A DNA stretch of 23,320 bases from an uncultured Eubacteriales bacterium (lineage in GTDB: Bacteria > Bacillota > Clostridia > Oscillospirales > CAG-272), in contig CABPZV010000013.1 in assembly GCA_902462015.1 (NCBI GenBank), positions 1 to 23,320 on the forward strand. Reading direction: 5' to 3'. The notes under the pieces are model-generated. The model was not told the DNA's origin. It ran no database searches and worked only from the letters and a program-made list of their open reading frames with translations. Position 1 is the stretch's first letter. Every line of letters begins with the position of its first letter. Both the position numbers and the translations under genes were made by a program. Below, piece after piece: positions 7,693-15,207 of the stretch.

Positions 7693-8496
7693 TTAACCTC
7701 CTTGAACAATCACTTTTTTTAATGCCCGTTTCATAAGAAAACGGCCTACAATCATCAATGCCACAAGCCAGACGAGCTGTAATGCAATGCTTTGCAATGC
7801 TTCAAATCCACTTATATGTCCAGTATAGATCAGGAACGGTGTATTTTGCATGGAAGCAAAGGGCAAAGCATACATGATCGGTTGCAAGGCTTCCGGGAAA
7901 AACGGAATAGGTATGATCGCACCTGCAAAAAACTCAATAACTGACGTTGCCAGGATGCGTATTCCCATCGGGGATATTGTATAAAATGCCGAAATATAGA
8001 TCAGCATTGAAAACGATATCAAAACCAAGAATCCAAGCGTGACGGAAACCAGGAAAAGAACGCCTGACAGCCAATCAGGAGGAAGAGTTATATTAAACGG
8101 TACCGGGAGGAATGCTGCAACCAGTAATATCGGGAAGCATCGGAGCATCATTCTTGAAAGCCTTATAGCCATATTCTTCGTAAACCACATTGCATAGACA
8201 TCGCAAGGGCGGCACAGCTCATACGCTATGTTACCAGATGTGATAGTCTCAAATATTTCGTTATCGAAGAACCATGCCATGAACATCGCCAAAAAAGCTT
8301 GTTGTAACCATATGTAACTCGACAGTTCCGGGAATGCCATCGGGAAACTGTTTTCACCGTTTTTATAAAAAGCCCAAAACATAAGGATCGTCATACCACC
8401 CCAGGCAAACTGAGTAGCAATGCCAGCCCAGGCTGCAGCACGGTATTGAAGTCCCGCTATAAACCTTATTTTAAAAAAGGACAAATACTTTTTCAT
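7693..8496 (-). CDS. ABC-2 type exporter permease (DUF990-like), first membrane subunit
   Basis: A 267-residue membrane protein with about six hydrophobic helices, beginning MKKYLSFFKIRFIAGLQYRA. The cytoplasmic TSGNIAYELCRPCDVYA loop (residues about 86-102) is the feature shared with the partner permease and probably contacts the ATPase. The start ATG overlaps the ATPase stop codon as ATGA, a 4-base overlap showing tight operon coupling. The C terminus is basic (MKRALKKVIVQGG). The two permeases are distinct sequences and probably form a heterodimer. No substrate can be inferred. Confidence 0.85.
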   Translation of the reverse strand: MKKYLSFFKIRFIAGLQYRAAAWAGIATQFAWGGMTILMFWAFYKNGENSFPMAFPELSSYIWLQQAFLAMFMAWFFDNEIFETITSGNIAYELCRPCDVYAMWFTKNMAIRLSRMMLRCFPILLVAAFLPVPFNITLPPDWLSGVLFLVSVTLGFLVLISFSMLIYISAFYTISPMGIRILATSVIEFFAGAIIPIPFFPEALQPIMYALPFASMQNTPFLIYTGHISGFEALQSIALQLVWLVALMIVGRFLMKRALKKVIVQGG

Positions 8497-9467
8497 ATCT
8501 CAAATTCCTTATACAAAGAAACAACTATTTCATCAACGGTTTCACCCATGACGGATATATCCTTTACTTCCACTTTAGAAGAGATGTATGAAATAGCCTG
8601 TGATACTGTCAGAAATGCCGTATCTATTATGATTTCAGCATGACCATTAAGATCCTTGACAACGGTCATATGCTCAGAGATTGGCAATTTTCCACACGAA
8701 TAATCTACCGTCAGAGTTTTATGTGTAGAGTTGCGTGTTTTCAGTTCAGACAAAGAACCATCAAGAAGGATCCTTCCTTTGCCGATCAGCAAAATACGTT
8801 CAGTCAGAGCTTCAATATCCTGCATATCGTGAGTGGTTAGAATTACCGTTGTTTTGTTTTCTCGATTAATTGTTTTAATAAACTCTCTTACAGCAATCTT
8901 TGAAACTGCGTCAAGGCCGATCGTAGGCTCATCCAAGAAAAGGATCTTCGGACTATGTAAAAGCGATGCCGCAATTTCACATCTCATTCTCTGACCAAGT
9001 GAAAGTTGTCTTGCAGGTGTCTTTACAATCTCGCTTATATTCAATAGTTCTATTAACTTAGATAAAGTCTTTTTGTATTTGGTGTCTTCGACCCTATAGA
9101 TATCCCGAATCAGTTCAAAACTGTCAATTACAGGTACATCCCACCAAAGCTGAGATCTCTGACCAAAAACAACTCCGATATCTTGTACGTGGGCAATTCT
9201 ATCCCTCCATGGTATACAACCGTTGATCACACATTTACCGCTGTCCGGTGTCAGAATACCACTCATGATCTTTATAGTGCTACTTTTGCCGGCACCATTT
9301 GGTCCGATATAACCAACCATTTCGCCGTCACATATCGTAAAAGATACATCTTGCAAGGCGTTTATGTAGGTGGATTCTTTCTTGAACAAAGCTTTGACCG
9401 CTTCAGAAAAACCGGCGTTACGCTTTGCGACCCTAAAGGTCTTGTTTATATTCTTCAGCTCAATCAT
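8493..9467 (-). CDS. ABC transporter ATP-binding protein of the ABC-2 exporter
   Basis: A 324-residue nucleotide-binding subunit that powers the two downstream permeases. Walker A is GPNGAGKS (55-62), the Q-loop lies in FGQRSQLWWD (101-110), the signature is LSLGQ (155-159), Walker B is ILFLDE (175-180) and the switch histidine is H213 in TTHDM. An insertion near residues 16-33 before Walker A and a C-terminal regulatory region of about 75 residues after 250 are usual for this exporter class. All catalytic residues are present. The ATG at 9467 follows GGGAGGT with 7-base spacing. A promoter at 9745-9773 with a leader of about 270 bases is the best candidate for driving the operon. Confidence 0.92.
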   Translation of the reverse strand: MIELKNINKTFRVAKRNAGFSEAVKALFKKESTYINALQDVSFTICDGEMVGYIGPNGAGKSSTIKIMSGILTPDSGKCVINGCIPWRDRIAHVQDIGVVFGQRSQLWWDVPVIDSFELIRDIYRVEDTKYKKTLSKLIELLNISEIVKTPARQLSLGQRMRCEIAASLLHSPKILFLDEPTIGLDAVSKIAVREFIKTINRENKTTVILTTHDMQDIEALTERILLIGKGRILLDGSLSELKTRNSTHKTLTVDYSCGKLPISEHMTVVKDLNGHAEIIIDTAFLTVSQAISYISSKVEVKDISVMGETVDEIVVSLYKEFEI

Positions 9468-9499
9468 CTTTCAAACCTCCCGTGTTGCTTAATGAGCGA

Positions 9500-9733
9500 T
9501 CAAAAATACTTGCATGGAATCCTTAGAAAAGGGATATTGTTAATTTCAAATCCGAGTCCCAAATATTCATACAAAACCTTATTGACAATTTGACCACTAA
9601 TGTCATATCCAATTCTTCTAACATTCTCTACATGCTTTACGAAGATAAGCTCTGCATTTTTTCTTACATCTTCAAGCGTGCAATTGTTTGGATTTTTAGG
9701 AACATAAAATAACCATTGTATTACCTTTGACAA
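9500..9733 (-). CDS. Small hypothetical protein or leader ORF before the ABC exporter
   Basis: A 77-codon frame, TTG start at 9733, ending 33 bases before the ABC operon. It reads as plausible protein (CTLEDVRKNAELIFVKHVENVRR cut here; then YLGLGFEINN) but I recognise no family. There is no ribosome binding site and no ATG. A predicted promoter would start the transcript only about 5 bases before the TTG, so translation would have to be leaderless. Alternatives are a truncated remnant or a noncoding leader that happens to be open. Confidence is low. Confidence 0.35.
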   Translation of the reverse strand: MSKVIQWLFYVPKNPNNCTLEDVRKNAELIFVKHVENVRRIGYDISGQIVNKVLYEYLGLGFEINNIPFLRIPCKYF

Positions 9734-9744
9734 ATGTTTTCTTT

Positions 9745-9773
9745 ATTATATCAAAAAATTATTAAAAATGCAA
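9745..9773 (-). promoter_or_regulatory. Extended -10 promoter, probably for the ABC exporter operon
   Basis: On the minus strand TGATATAAT (TATAAT at 9745-9750 with the TG extension) lies 17 bp from a weak -35, TTGCAT (9768-9773). It is the best promoter upstream of the 77-codon frame and ABC genes. Confidence 0.55.
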
Positions 9774-9879
9774 TGATTTTGCACAAAAATGAAAAGCTTT
9801 GTCACAAAAATTTCGCTCCAATGACACTAACTTTTCACTATTCTCAAAACGAGTGTATTTGTCACACAAAGCTGCAAAC

Positions 9880-9904
9880 CTATGAAGAGGCTCTCTTTTC
9901 ATAG
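9880..9904. repeat. Inverted repeat hairpin
   Basis: CTATGAA and TTCATAG (7 bp, perfect) enclose a second short stem GAG/CTC around a GCT loop. No T-run follows on either strand. It lies in a 310-base gene-free stretch (9774-10089) that otherwise holds only the terminator at 9954-9986 and a short plus-strand hairpin (ACACC-attga-GGTGT then five Ts, near 10007-10026). The stretch may be what remains of a lost element. Confidence 0.4.
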
Positions 9905-9944
9905 ATGATTACAATTCATTTCTACAGCAATGAAAAAATTCAAT

Positions 9945-9986
9945 TAAAAAACTAAACTGACTCCGATAGAATATCGAAATCAGTTT
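9945..9986 (-). terminator. Intrinsic terminator of the AraC gene
   Basis: Read on the minus strand, AAACTGA (9986-9980) pairs with TCAGTTT (9960-9954), with an inner CGATA/TATCG stem, and is followed by a T-rich run (A-run on the plus strand at 9945-9952). It lies about 100 bases beyond the stop of the AraC gene at 10090. Confidence 0.7.
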
Positions 9987-10089
9987 GTTTCTTAAATAAT
10001 ATTTACACCATTGAGGTGTTTTTGTATTGTCCGTACAGATTGGGCACTTCGGGTTTAATTCTCAGTGTATAAAGCACAAATATCATTTA

Positions 10090-11061
10090 CTATTTAATTT
10101 TTATTACCGGTCTGACATATTTCCAAAATCGCTTACAGTAGTGATAGAAATAAAACACTCTGCCCGGTGTAGTATCAAGCCGGTATCCGCTTCTCGGATA
10201 GTCAAACTCTTTCATTGCTTTTTCGATTTTCGCTTCCACAATGGTATTTTCCGTTTCAAAGTCGAATGCTCCGTGTTCAAAAACAATGTACTCACCTTCA
10301 GCGACATCCATTATTCGCATTTGCGGTGGAACTTCACCGTTATAATCTAATGGTAAACGAACTCCGTAAGCCTCTGCAAGTGGGATACCCCAACTACATA
10401 TCCTACCAGTTGGTTCGTTTATAAAGGCCATAAGCTGACCGCTTCCACTGTCGGCTTCGTCTCCGCCCAGATCATCTAATTTGCCCTTGATACTATCCAG
10501 CAGTCCGCAGATGGTTTCGCAGTCTTGTCCGGGAATGAGATTTTGCTTTTGCCAAAAGTCCCAATATCCTATGCTATCGTAATTTCTAATGTGCAAAAAC
10601 TTATGCGCCGGGATCGTCACAAAATAGGTCTTTACATCCTCGGTTGATTTTGCCATACCTGTTCCTCCAATTCCTAATAAATAACAGTCAAAAGGTTTAA
10701 TGACAGTACGAAGCACAATCGGAATTGGATTCTGACGGTACTTACTCGGAGTAATTCCGTATGCTTCTTTGAATGCACGAGTGAAAGCTTCATGAGATGA
10801 AAAGCCATAATTTAAAGCAATATCCAAAATGCCGGAATCTGTATCTCGAATTTCTTTCAACGCAAAAGCCAGTTTCCTATAGCGCAAATACTCTCTGAAC
10901 TGCAATCCTGAAATCTTTTTGAATTTTCTTGACACATAAAATTCTGAATACCCCAGTTTCTGAGCAAGTCGGCTCAGCGTTATCGCTTCATCACTGTGGC
11001 TTTTTATACATCCGTCAATCTCGTCAATGATTTCCTGAATGTTCTTATACCATTCGTACAT
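10090..11061 (-). CDS. AraC family transcriptional regulator with GyrI-like effector-binding domain
   Basis: A 323-residue regulator. The first 105 residues hold the two AraC helix-turn-helix motifs (LSRLAQKLGYSEFYVSRKF and then DIALNYGFSSHEAFTRAFK). Residues about 140-323 form a GyrI-like ligand-binding domain, starting VKTYFVTIPAHKFLHIRNY and ending YVRPVIKIK. N-terminal HTH plus C-terminal effector domain is the Rob-like order, linked in known members to drug or oxidative stress responses. I place the start at ATG 11061, not the in-frame TTG at 11079, because GGGAGGGAGT lies just before it. An intrinsic terminator follows. Ligand and targets are unknown; the exporter operon about 600 bases downstream on the same strand is a possible target. 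Confidence 0.87.
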   Translation of the reverse strand: MYEWYKNIQEIIDEIDGCIKSHSDEAITLSRLAQKLGYSEFYVSRKFKKISGLQFREYLRYRKLAFALKEIRDTDSGILDIALNYGFSSHEAFTRAFKEAYGITPSKYRQNPIPIVLRTVIKPFDCYLLGIGGTGMAKSTEDVKTYFVTIPAHKFLHIRNYDSIGYWDFWQKQNLIPGQDCETICGLLDSIKGKLDDLGGDEADSGSGQLMAFINEPTGRICSWGIPLAEAYGVRLPLDYNGEVPPQMRIMDVAEGEYIVFEHGAFDFETENTIVEAKIEKAMKEFDYPRSGYRLDTTPGRVFYFYHYCKRFWKYVRPVIKIK

Positions 11062-11079
11062 GTTTGCACTCCCTCCCAA

Positions 11080-11538
11080 CTGCTTTGTATTTATTTTATA
11101 GAATTAGATAATATCTCGCTTGATTTCACTTGCTGAGTTTTTTCATTTTTGTTTTGAGTTACTGACAAAGGAAACGGGCAATCCCGATTGGAGACTGCCC
11201 ATACTTCTATACCTTATTGTGCAATAAGTATAATTTATACTATTATTCTATCTCTGCAAAATCTTACGCACCGGCTGGTGTAAATTTAATGTAAGATGTG
11301 AGCTTTTGGTCTTAGAAATAACATAAACTCGCATAAGTGCCGGAATTTTATTCTCTATCGTTCAGCAGAGATTTCAAAGTAGGAATTTTCAGTTACCGAG
11401 TTATCTAATTTACGATATTTTTAGATAAGTTAGTATGAAGTTCTTTGCCCAAAACAATACAGAGTTTCATAACTTCGGATAAGTTAATAATAACGAGCTT
11501 TTAGTGGTTTAAGCCGTGGCATAAATTAATTTTAGAAA
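11080..11538. other. Gene-free stretch with several inverted repeats
   Basis: No convincing gene is seen in this 460-base AT-rich gap. It holds three dyads: an imperfect hairpin GGGCA...TGCCC at 11176-11200; a palindrome CTTATTG-tg-CAATAAG at 11213-11228; and TTATCTAA/TTAGATAA with a 12-base loop at 11401-11428. The first could weakly terminate minus-strand transcripts (a T-rich but interrupted tail follows). The second lies about 150 bases upstream of the AraC start and might be an operator. Short coding-like scraps appear on the minus strand but are broken by stops. Confidence 0.5.
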
Positions 11539-12042
11539 CTACTTGATCACAAAATAGCAATAATCAAGAATTACATTACCATTATCATCAGGTGTAGTGT
11601 AACGAGGACATAAACAGTTTTCAAAGGACCATATCGCACCATTTTCATCCTTCCACAATTCCATACCGTTCTCCGCGAGCTTCTGTTTACAAGTGCTCGT
11701 GTCGTGCACTTCGTTTTCCTTGCCGCAAATCCAACAAGTACCTAAACTCAAATTTTCAAAATCAATGCTGACAAACCCATCGGGAACGGGTGTATTTTCC
11801 GGAGTAAGCATACCTATGTAGTATTCAAATGGCTGTCCTTCCGCTCTCCTTTCAACACCAATATAGCCGCCGCCATTTTCCCAAGCAGAAAGAATTTTAT
11901 CGGTGCCACCCATTGCATTTTCGATCAAATCAAACCATCCGTTTTGCCACCATTCGCCCCAATGTCCAAAGTTATCGTATTTTTTGCCGATAAACCTCAT
12001 TGTAGGGATGTTTTCCTTAAAAACTTTAATGATCTCCGCCAT
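11539..12042 (-). CDS. Stand-alone GyrI-like small-molecule-binding protein
   Basis: A 167-residue protein made only of an effector-binding domain, without a DNA-binding part. Typical features are the N-terminal FIGKKYDNFGHWGEWWQNGWF block, the central YYIGMLTPE strand and the C-terminal YCYFVIK strand. It has an insertion with cysteines C-W-I-C at about residues 113-116 and more cysteines at about 127, 152 and 154, which could bind metal or be fortuitous. The ATG at 12042 follows AAGGAG and lies 6 bases after the stop of the AraC gene, so the two form an operon. A free ligand-binding domain could sequester or modify ligand (some GyrI-like proteins hydrolyse toxic compounds) or titrate its regulator. 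Confidence 0.8.
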   Translation of the reverse strand: MAEIIKVFKENIPTMRFIGKKYDNFGHWGEWWQNGWFDLIENAMGGTDKILSAWENGGGYIGVERRAEGQPFEYYIGMLTPENTPVPDGFVSIDFENLSLGTCWICGKENEVHDTSTCKQKLAENGMELWKDENGAIWSFENCLCPRYTTPDDNGNVILDYCYFVIK

Positions 12043-12048
12043 GTTTAC

Positions 12049-12873
12049 TTACTCCTTTTCAATTGGTATATATATCCGTTCTATGTATTTTCTACTGCTT
12101 TCTACATAACTCTCTAATTCAAAGCCGGGTGCTCTATGATATCCGCTATTTGGCAACCAATCACGATAAATCCAATCCCACGTACTCCTTATGGTACTTA
12201 CAAAATCGTGTTTAGCAGCGGGATTAGTTTCAAACACAGCATATAGTCCATTATTAATTTCAAGCTGTTTTGTATTTGTAATATCGCCCTTTGCAACATT
12301 CATTTTGATACCAATATGGTAAATCAGCCGCTCTTTTTCATTATCCCATATCATTGCACCAAAATCTTCAACAACATCTCCGCCAGATAATTTAACCGAC
12401 CGGTTTTCAACATTGTATTTGTTCCAACAGTTCGGGGGCAACTCCTCATTAAACTGATATGCAATCAGAGTAAATCCTTCGAGATACTGCATCGACACTG
12501 TTGGCTTCGGATTGGAGGACTCAAACGAAAACGGCATAAACAATCTTAAACTGCAATCTGCTGTTTTCCACTCGGTAGGAAGAATATTATGTTCATTTTT
12601 AAATGCACGCGTGAAGTTTTCTTTAGAGTTAAAGCCATACTCAAAAGCAATATCCGATATTGGACGCTTTTTCTCTCCAATACAGCGTATTATTTCTGAG
12701 ATCCTTCGTTTACGTATATAGTCGGCAGGCGTAAGGCTGACATATTTACGGAACACACGTATAAAATGGTATTCAGAATAACCTAAAATTTGTGAAAGAG
12801 TTTTGTTATCAAGTTCTTCTTTAAGATGTTCTTCGATATAATCTATAACAAATTTTATCTGTGTACGTTCCAT
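12049..12873 (-). CDS. AraC family transcriptional regulator with GyrI-like effector-binding domain
   Basis: A 274-residue regulator. Residues about 8-105 are the paired AraC HTH (LSQILGYSEYHFIRVFRKY and DIAFEYGFNSKENFTRAFK). Residues about 118-274 are an effector-binding domain ending YIERIYIPIEKE, with RDWLPNSGYHRAPGFELE before it. The ATG at 12873 follows GAGGGG. It is first in an operon with the stand-alone ligand-binding protein. It is a clear paralogue, not a copy, of the AraC regulator at 10090: the HTHs align but the effector domains differ. A dyad overlapping the -35 region suggests self-repression. Confidence 0.87.
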   Translation of the reverse strand: MERTQIKFVIDYIEEHLKEELDNKTLSQILGYSEYHFIRVFRKYVSLTPADYIRKRRISEIIRCIGEKKRPISDIAFEYGFNSKENFTRAFKNEHNILPTEWKTADCSLRLFMPFSFESSNPKPTVSMQYLEGFTLIAYQFNEELPPNCWNKYNVENRSVKLSGGDVVEDFGAMIWDNEKERLIYHIGIKMNVAKGDITNTKQLEINNGLYAVFETNPAAKHDFVSTIRSTWDWIYRDWLPNSGYHRAPGFELESYVESSRKYIERIYIPIEKE

Positions 12874-12892
12874 ATTGTCCCCTCACGAAATA

Positions 12893-12937
12893 ATTATATC
12901 ATAATAAAAAGCAAAATGATTGATAAAAATTGCTTTT
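12893..12937 (-). promoter_or_regulatory. Promoter and candidate operator of the AraC gene
   Basis: An extended -10 (TGATATAAT, hexamer at 12893-12898) reads into the AraC gene. Just upstream an inverted repeat with perfect 8-bp arms, AAAAGCAA and TTGCTTTT (12907-12914 and 12930-12937), covers the -35 region. The -35 box itself is poor. The placement fits autoregulation. Confidence 0.5.
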
Positions 12938-13031
12938 TAATAAAATGATTTATATAAATATGCAATCAATAAACTGTATCATTTATCTATAGTTCTTTAC
13001 ATTTTAGCAAGAATGGGATTAAGCTTACAAA

Positions 13032-13065
13032 ATAACCCTGCATATCGGAAGATATACAGGGTTAT
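13032..13065 (-). terminator. Intrinsic terminator of lysS
   Basis: ATAACCCTG (13032-13040) pairs with CAGGGTTAT (13057-13065), with further pairing inside. On the minus strand it starts 10 bases after the lysS stop and is followed by TTTTG. Confidence 0.8.
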
Positions 13066-13074
13066 CAAAACTTA

Positions 13075-14601
13075 TCAGTCCAAAGGCTTCATCGTCGGGA
13101 AAAGCAGGACATCACGTATAGCAGCGGAATCTGTTAAAAGCATACACATTCTGTCGATCCCAAAACCGATTCCGCCTGTAGGAGGCATACCAATTTCAAG
13201 TGCATTAAGAAAATCTTCATCGGTATGGTTAGCCTCTGCATCCCCCTGTTCAAAACGCTTTTCCTGGGCAGAAAAACGCTCGCGCTGATCAACAGGATCG
13301 TTAAGCTCAGAGTATGCATTTGCCAATTCCCATCCATTCATGAATAATTCAAACCGCTCAACATAATCGGGATTATCCGGCTTTCTCTTAGTAAGAGGCG
13401 AAATCTCAACAGGATGATCCATTACAAAAGTCGGCTGAACAAGATGTTCTTCAACAAACTCTTCAAAAAACAGATTTAATATATCACCTTTTGTATGACG
13501 CATTTCAAATTCAACATGATGTTTCTTTGCAAGCTCTCTTGCCTCCTCAAGAGTATTGACCTCATTAAAGTCAATTCCTGAATACTTTTTGACAGCATCC
13601 AGCATTGTAATGCGCTCAAAAGGTTTACCGAGATCCATTTCAACTCCATTATAGGTAATCTTAGTAGTTCCAAGAACTTCATTCGCAACATAACGATACA
13701 TATTTTCTGTTAAATCCATCATTCCATAATAATCAGTATATGCCTGATAGAGCTCCATAAGCGTAAATTCCGGATTATGACGGGTATCTAAGCCTTCATT
13801 GCGAAAAACACGTCCAATTTCATATACACGTTCCAAGCCGCCTACAATAAGTCTTTTAAGATAAAGTTCAAGAGAGATACGCAGTTTCATATCTTCGTCA
13901 AGCGCATTAAAATGCGTTTCAAACGGTCTTGCCGATGCACCGCCCGCATTATTTACAAGTATAGGAGTTTCCACCTCCAAAAAGTTCTGAGAAGATAGAT
14001 ATTTCCTGATAGCTGCGATTATCTTTGAACGCTTTATAAATGTATCCCTTACATCCGAATTCATAATAAGGTCGGTATACCGCTGACGATAACGAAGATC
14101 CGTATTTGTAAGGCCGTGAAATTTTTCCGGAAGTATCTGAAGACTTTTTGAAAGAAGCGTAATTTCAGTTACATGAATTGAGATTTCGCCCGTCTTCGTT
14201 TTAAATACCGTTCCTTTAATACCAATGATATCACCGATATCATACTTTTTAAAATCTCTGTACGATTCTTCTCCAACGTTATCACGTGCAACATATGCCT
14301 GAATTGAGCCCTGACTATCCTGAACATTACAAAAAGAGGCCTTGCCCATAACACGCTTAGACATCATTCTGCCTGCAACAGAAACAATTTTTGAATCGAA
14401 AGCTTCAAAATTGGCTTTAATTTCAGAGCTGTGATTCATAACATCATATTTTGTAAGCTTAAAAGGATCTTTTCCTTCCTGCTGTAACGCTGTCAATTTT
14501 TCCCGCCGCACTTTCAGAAGCTGTCCTATATCCTGCTCCTGTATATTATTTTGAACAGCCGGATTTTTTCTTTCCGATGAGTTTGCTGTATTTACGTTCA
14601 T
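13075..14601 (-). CDS. lysS: Lysine--tRNA ligase, class II
   Basis: A 508-residue lysyl-tRNA synthetase that charges tRNA-Lys using ATP in the cytoplasm. An N-terminal OB-fold anticodon-binding domain (residues about 70-175) contains AGRMMSKRVMGKASFCNVQD. The class II catalytic core follows: motif 2 is RVFRNEGLDTRHNPEFTLME and motif 3 is GIGFGIDRMCMLL near the C terminus. Length is as expected. The first 30 residues, with NTANSSERKN, are an unstructured leader slightly longer than in many relatives. ATG 14601 follows an AAAGGT-type site. It lies 68 bases after greA, the common Firmicute greA-lysS order, and ends in an intrinsic terminator. No T-box is visible upstream. Confidence 0.97.
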   Translation of the reverse strand: MNVNTANSSERKNPAVQNNIQEQDIGQLLKVRREKLTALQQEGKDPFKLTKYDVMNHSSEIKANFEAFDSKIVSVAGRMMSKRVMGKASFCNVQDSQGSIQAYVARDNVGEESYRDFKKYDIGDIIGIKGTVFKTKTGEISIHVTEITLLSKSLQILPEKFHGLTNTDLRYRQRYTDLIMNSDVRDTFIKRSKIIAAIRKYLSSQNFLEVETPILVNNAGGASARPFETHFNALDEDMKLRISLELYLKRLIVGGLERVYEIGRVFRNEGLDTRHNPEFTLMELYQAYTDYYGMMDLTENMYRYVANEVLGTTKITYNGVEMDLGKPFERITMLDAVKKYSGIDFNEVNTLEEARELAKKHHVEFEMRHTKGDILNLFFEEFVEEHLVQPTFVMDHPVEISPLTKRKPDNPDYVERFELFMNGWELANAYSELNDPVDQRERFSAQEKRFEQGDAEANHTDEDFLNALEIGMPPTGGIGFGIDRMCMLLTDSAAIRDVLLFPTMKPLD

Positions 14602-14669
14602 ATCATTACCTTTTCTGTAAATGTACTTTTTTTAGTTATCCAGCGTATTGTATTACACTTTATTTTAAC

Positions 14670-15143
14670 TTATTTAGATATCTCAATTATTTTAAACTTT
14701 AATTCTCCGCCCGGAGTATAGGCCGTAACAACGTCATCCACTTTAGCGCCCATAAGAGCACTGCCAATAGGAGACTGATCTGAAATTTTTCTCTTAAGAG
14801 CGTTCGCCTCTGAAGAACCGACTACCGTATATTCAATTTCTTCATTATTTTTTTCGTCAAGAACCCTAACTTTAGAGCCAACATTCACAGCGTCGGTTGT
14901 AAGCTCATGCTCGCTTATAACCTCAACATTTTCAAGCATGTTTTCAAGCTCGGAAATACGTGCCTCAACTTTTGCCTGTTCCTCACGTGCCTCATCATAT
15001 TCACTGTTTTCCGACAGGTCACCAAGTCCACGCGCCGTTTTGATTTGCTCGCTTACTTCTTTGCGACGTATTGTTTTTAAAAAGGAAAGTTCATCCTCTA
15101 ACTTTTTCAATCCCTCATTTGTAATTTTATTAAGCTTAGCCAT
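14670..15143 (-). CDS. greA: Transcription elongation factor GreA
   Basis: A 157-residue GreA. The N-terminal coiled coil (residues about 1-75) includes the family segment ARGLGDLSENSEYDEAREEQ, whose acidic tip residues enter the RNA polymerase secondary channel and stimulate transcript cleavage by backtracked enzyme. The C-terminal FKBP-like domain contains SPIGSALMGAKVDD. ATG 15143 follows AAAGGA. The gene lies between the S41 peptidase (65 bases upstream) and lysS (68 bases downstream), all co-directional, and may be transcribed with them. Confidence 0.96.
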   Translation of the reverse strand: MAKLNKITNEGLKKLEDELSFLKTIRRKEVSEQIKTARGLGDLSENSEYDEAREEQAKVEARISELENMLENVEVISEHELTTDAVNVGSKVRVLDEKNNEEIEYTVVGSSEANALKRKISDQSPIGSALMGAKVDDVVTAYTPGGELKFKIIEISK

Positions 15144-15207
15144 ATCTATAATTTCCTTTCATTCTTATAAAATAATATTTCTAACCCGTTTAAATATTTC
15201 GGTTACA

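Noticed and set aside
9774..10089. Insertion sequence between the exporter operon and the AraC gene
   Set aside because: Only scattered short inverted repeats; no transposase sense, no clear matching ends and no target duplication.
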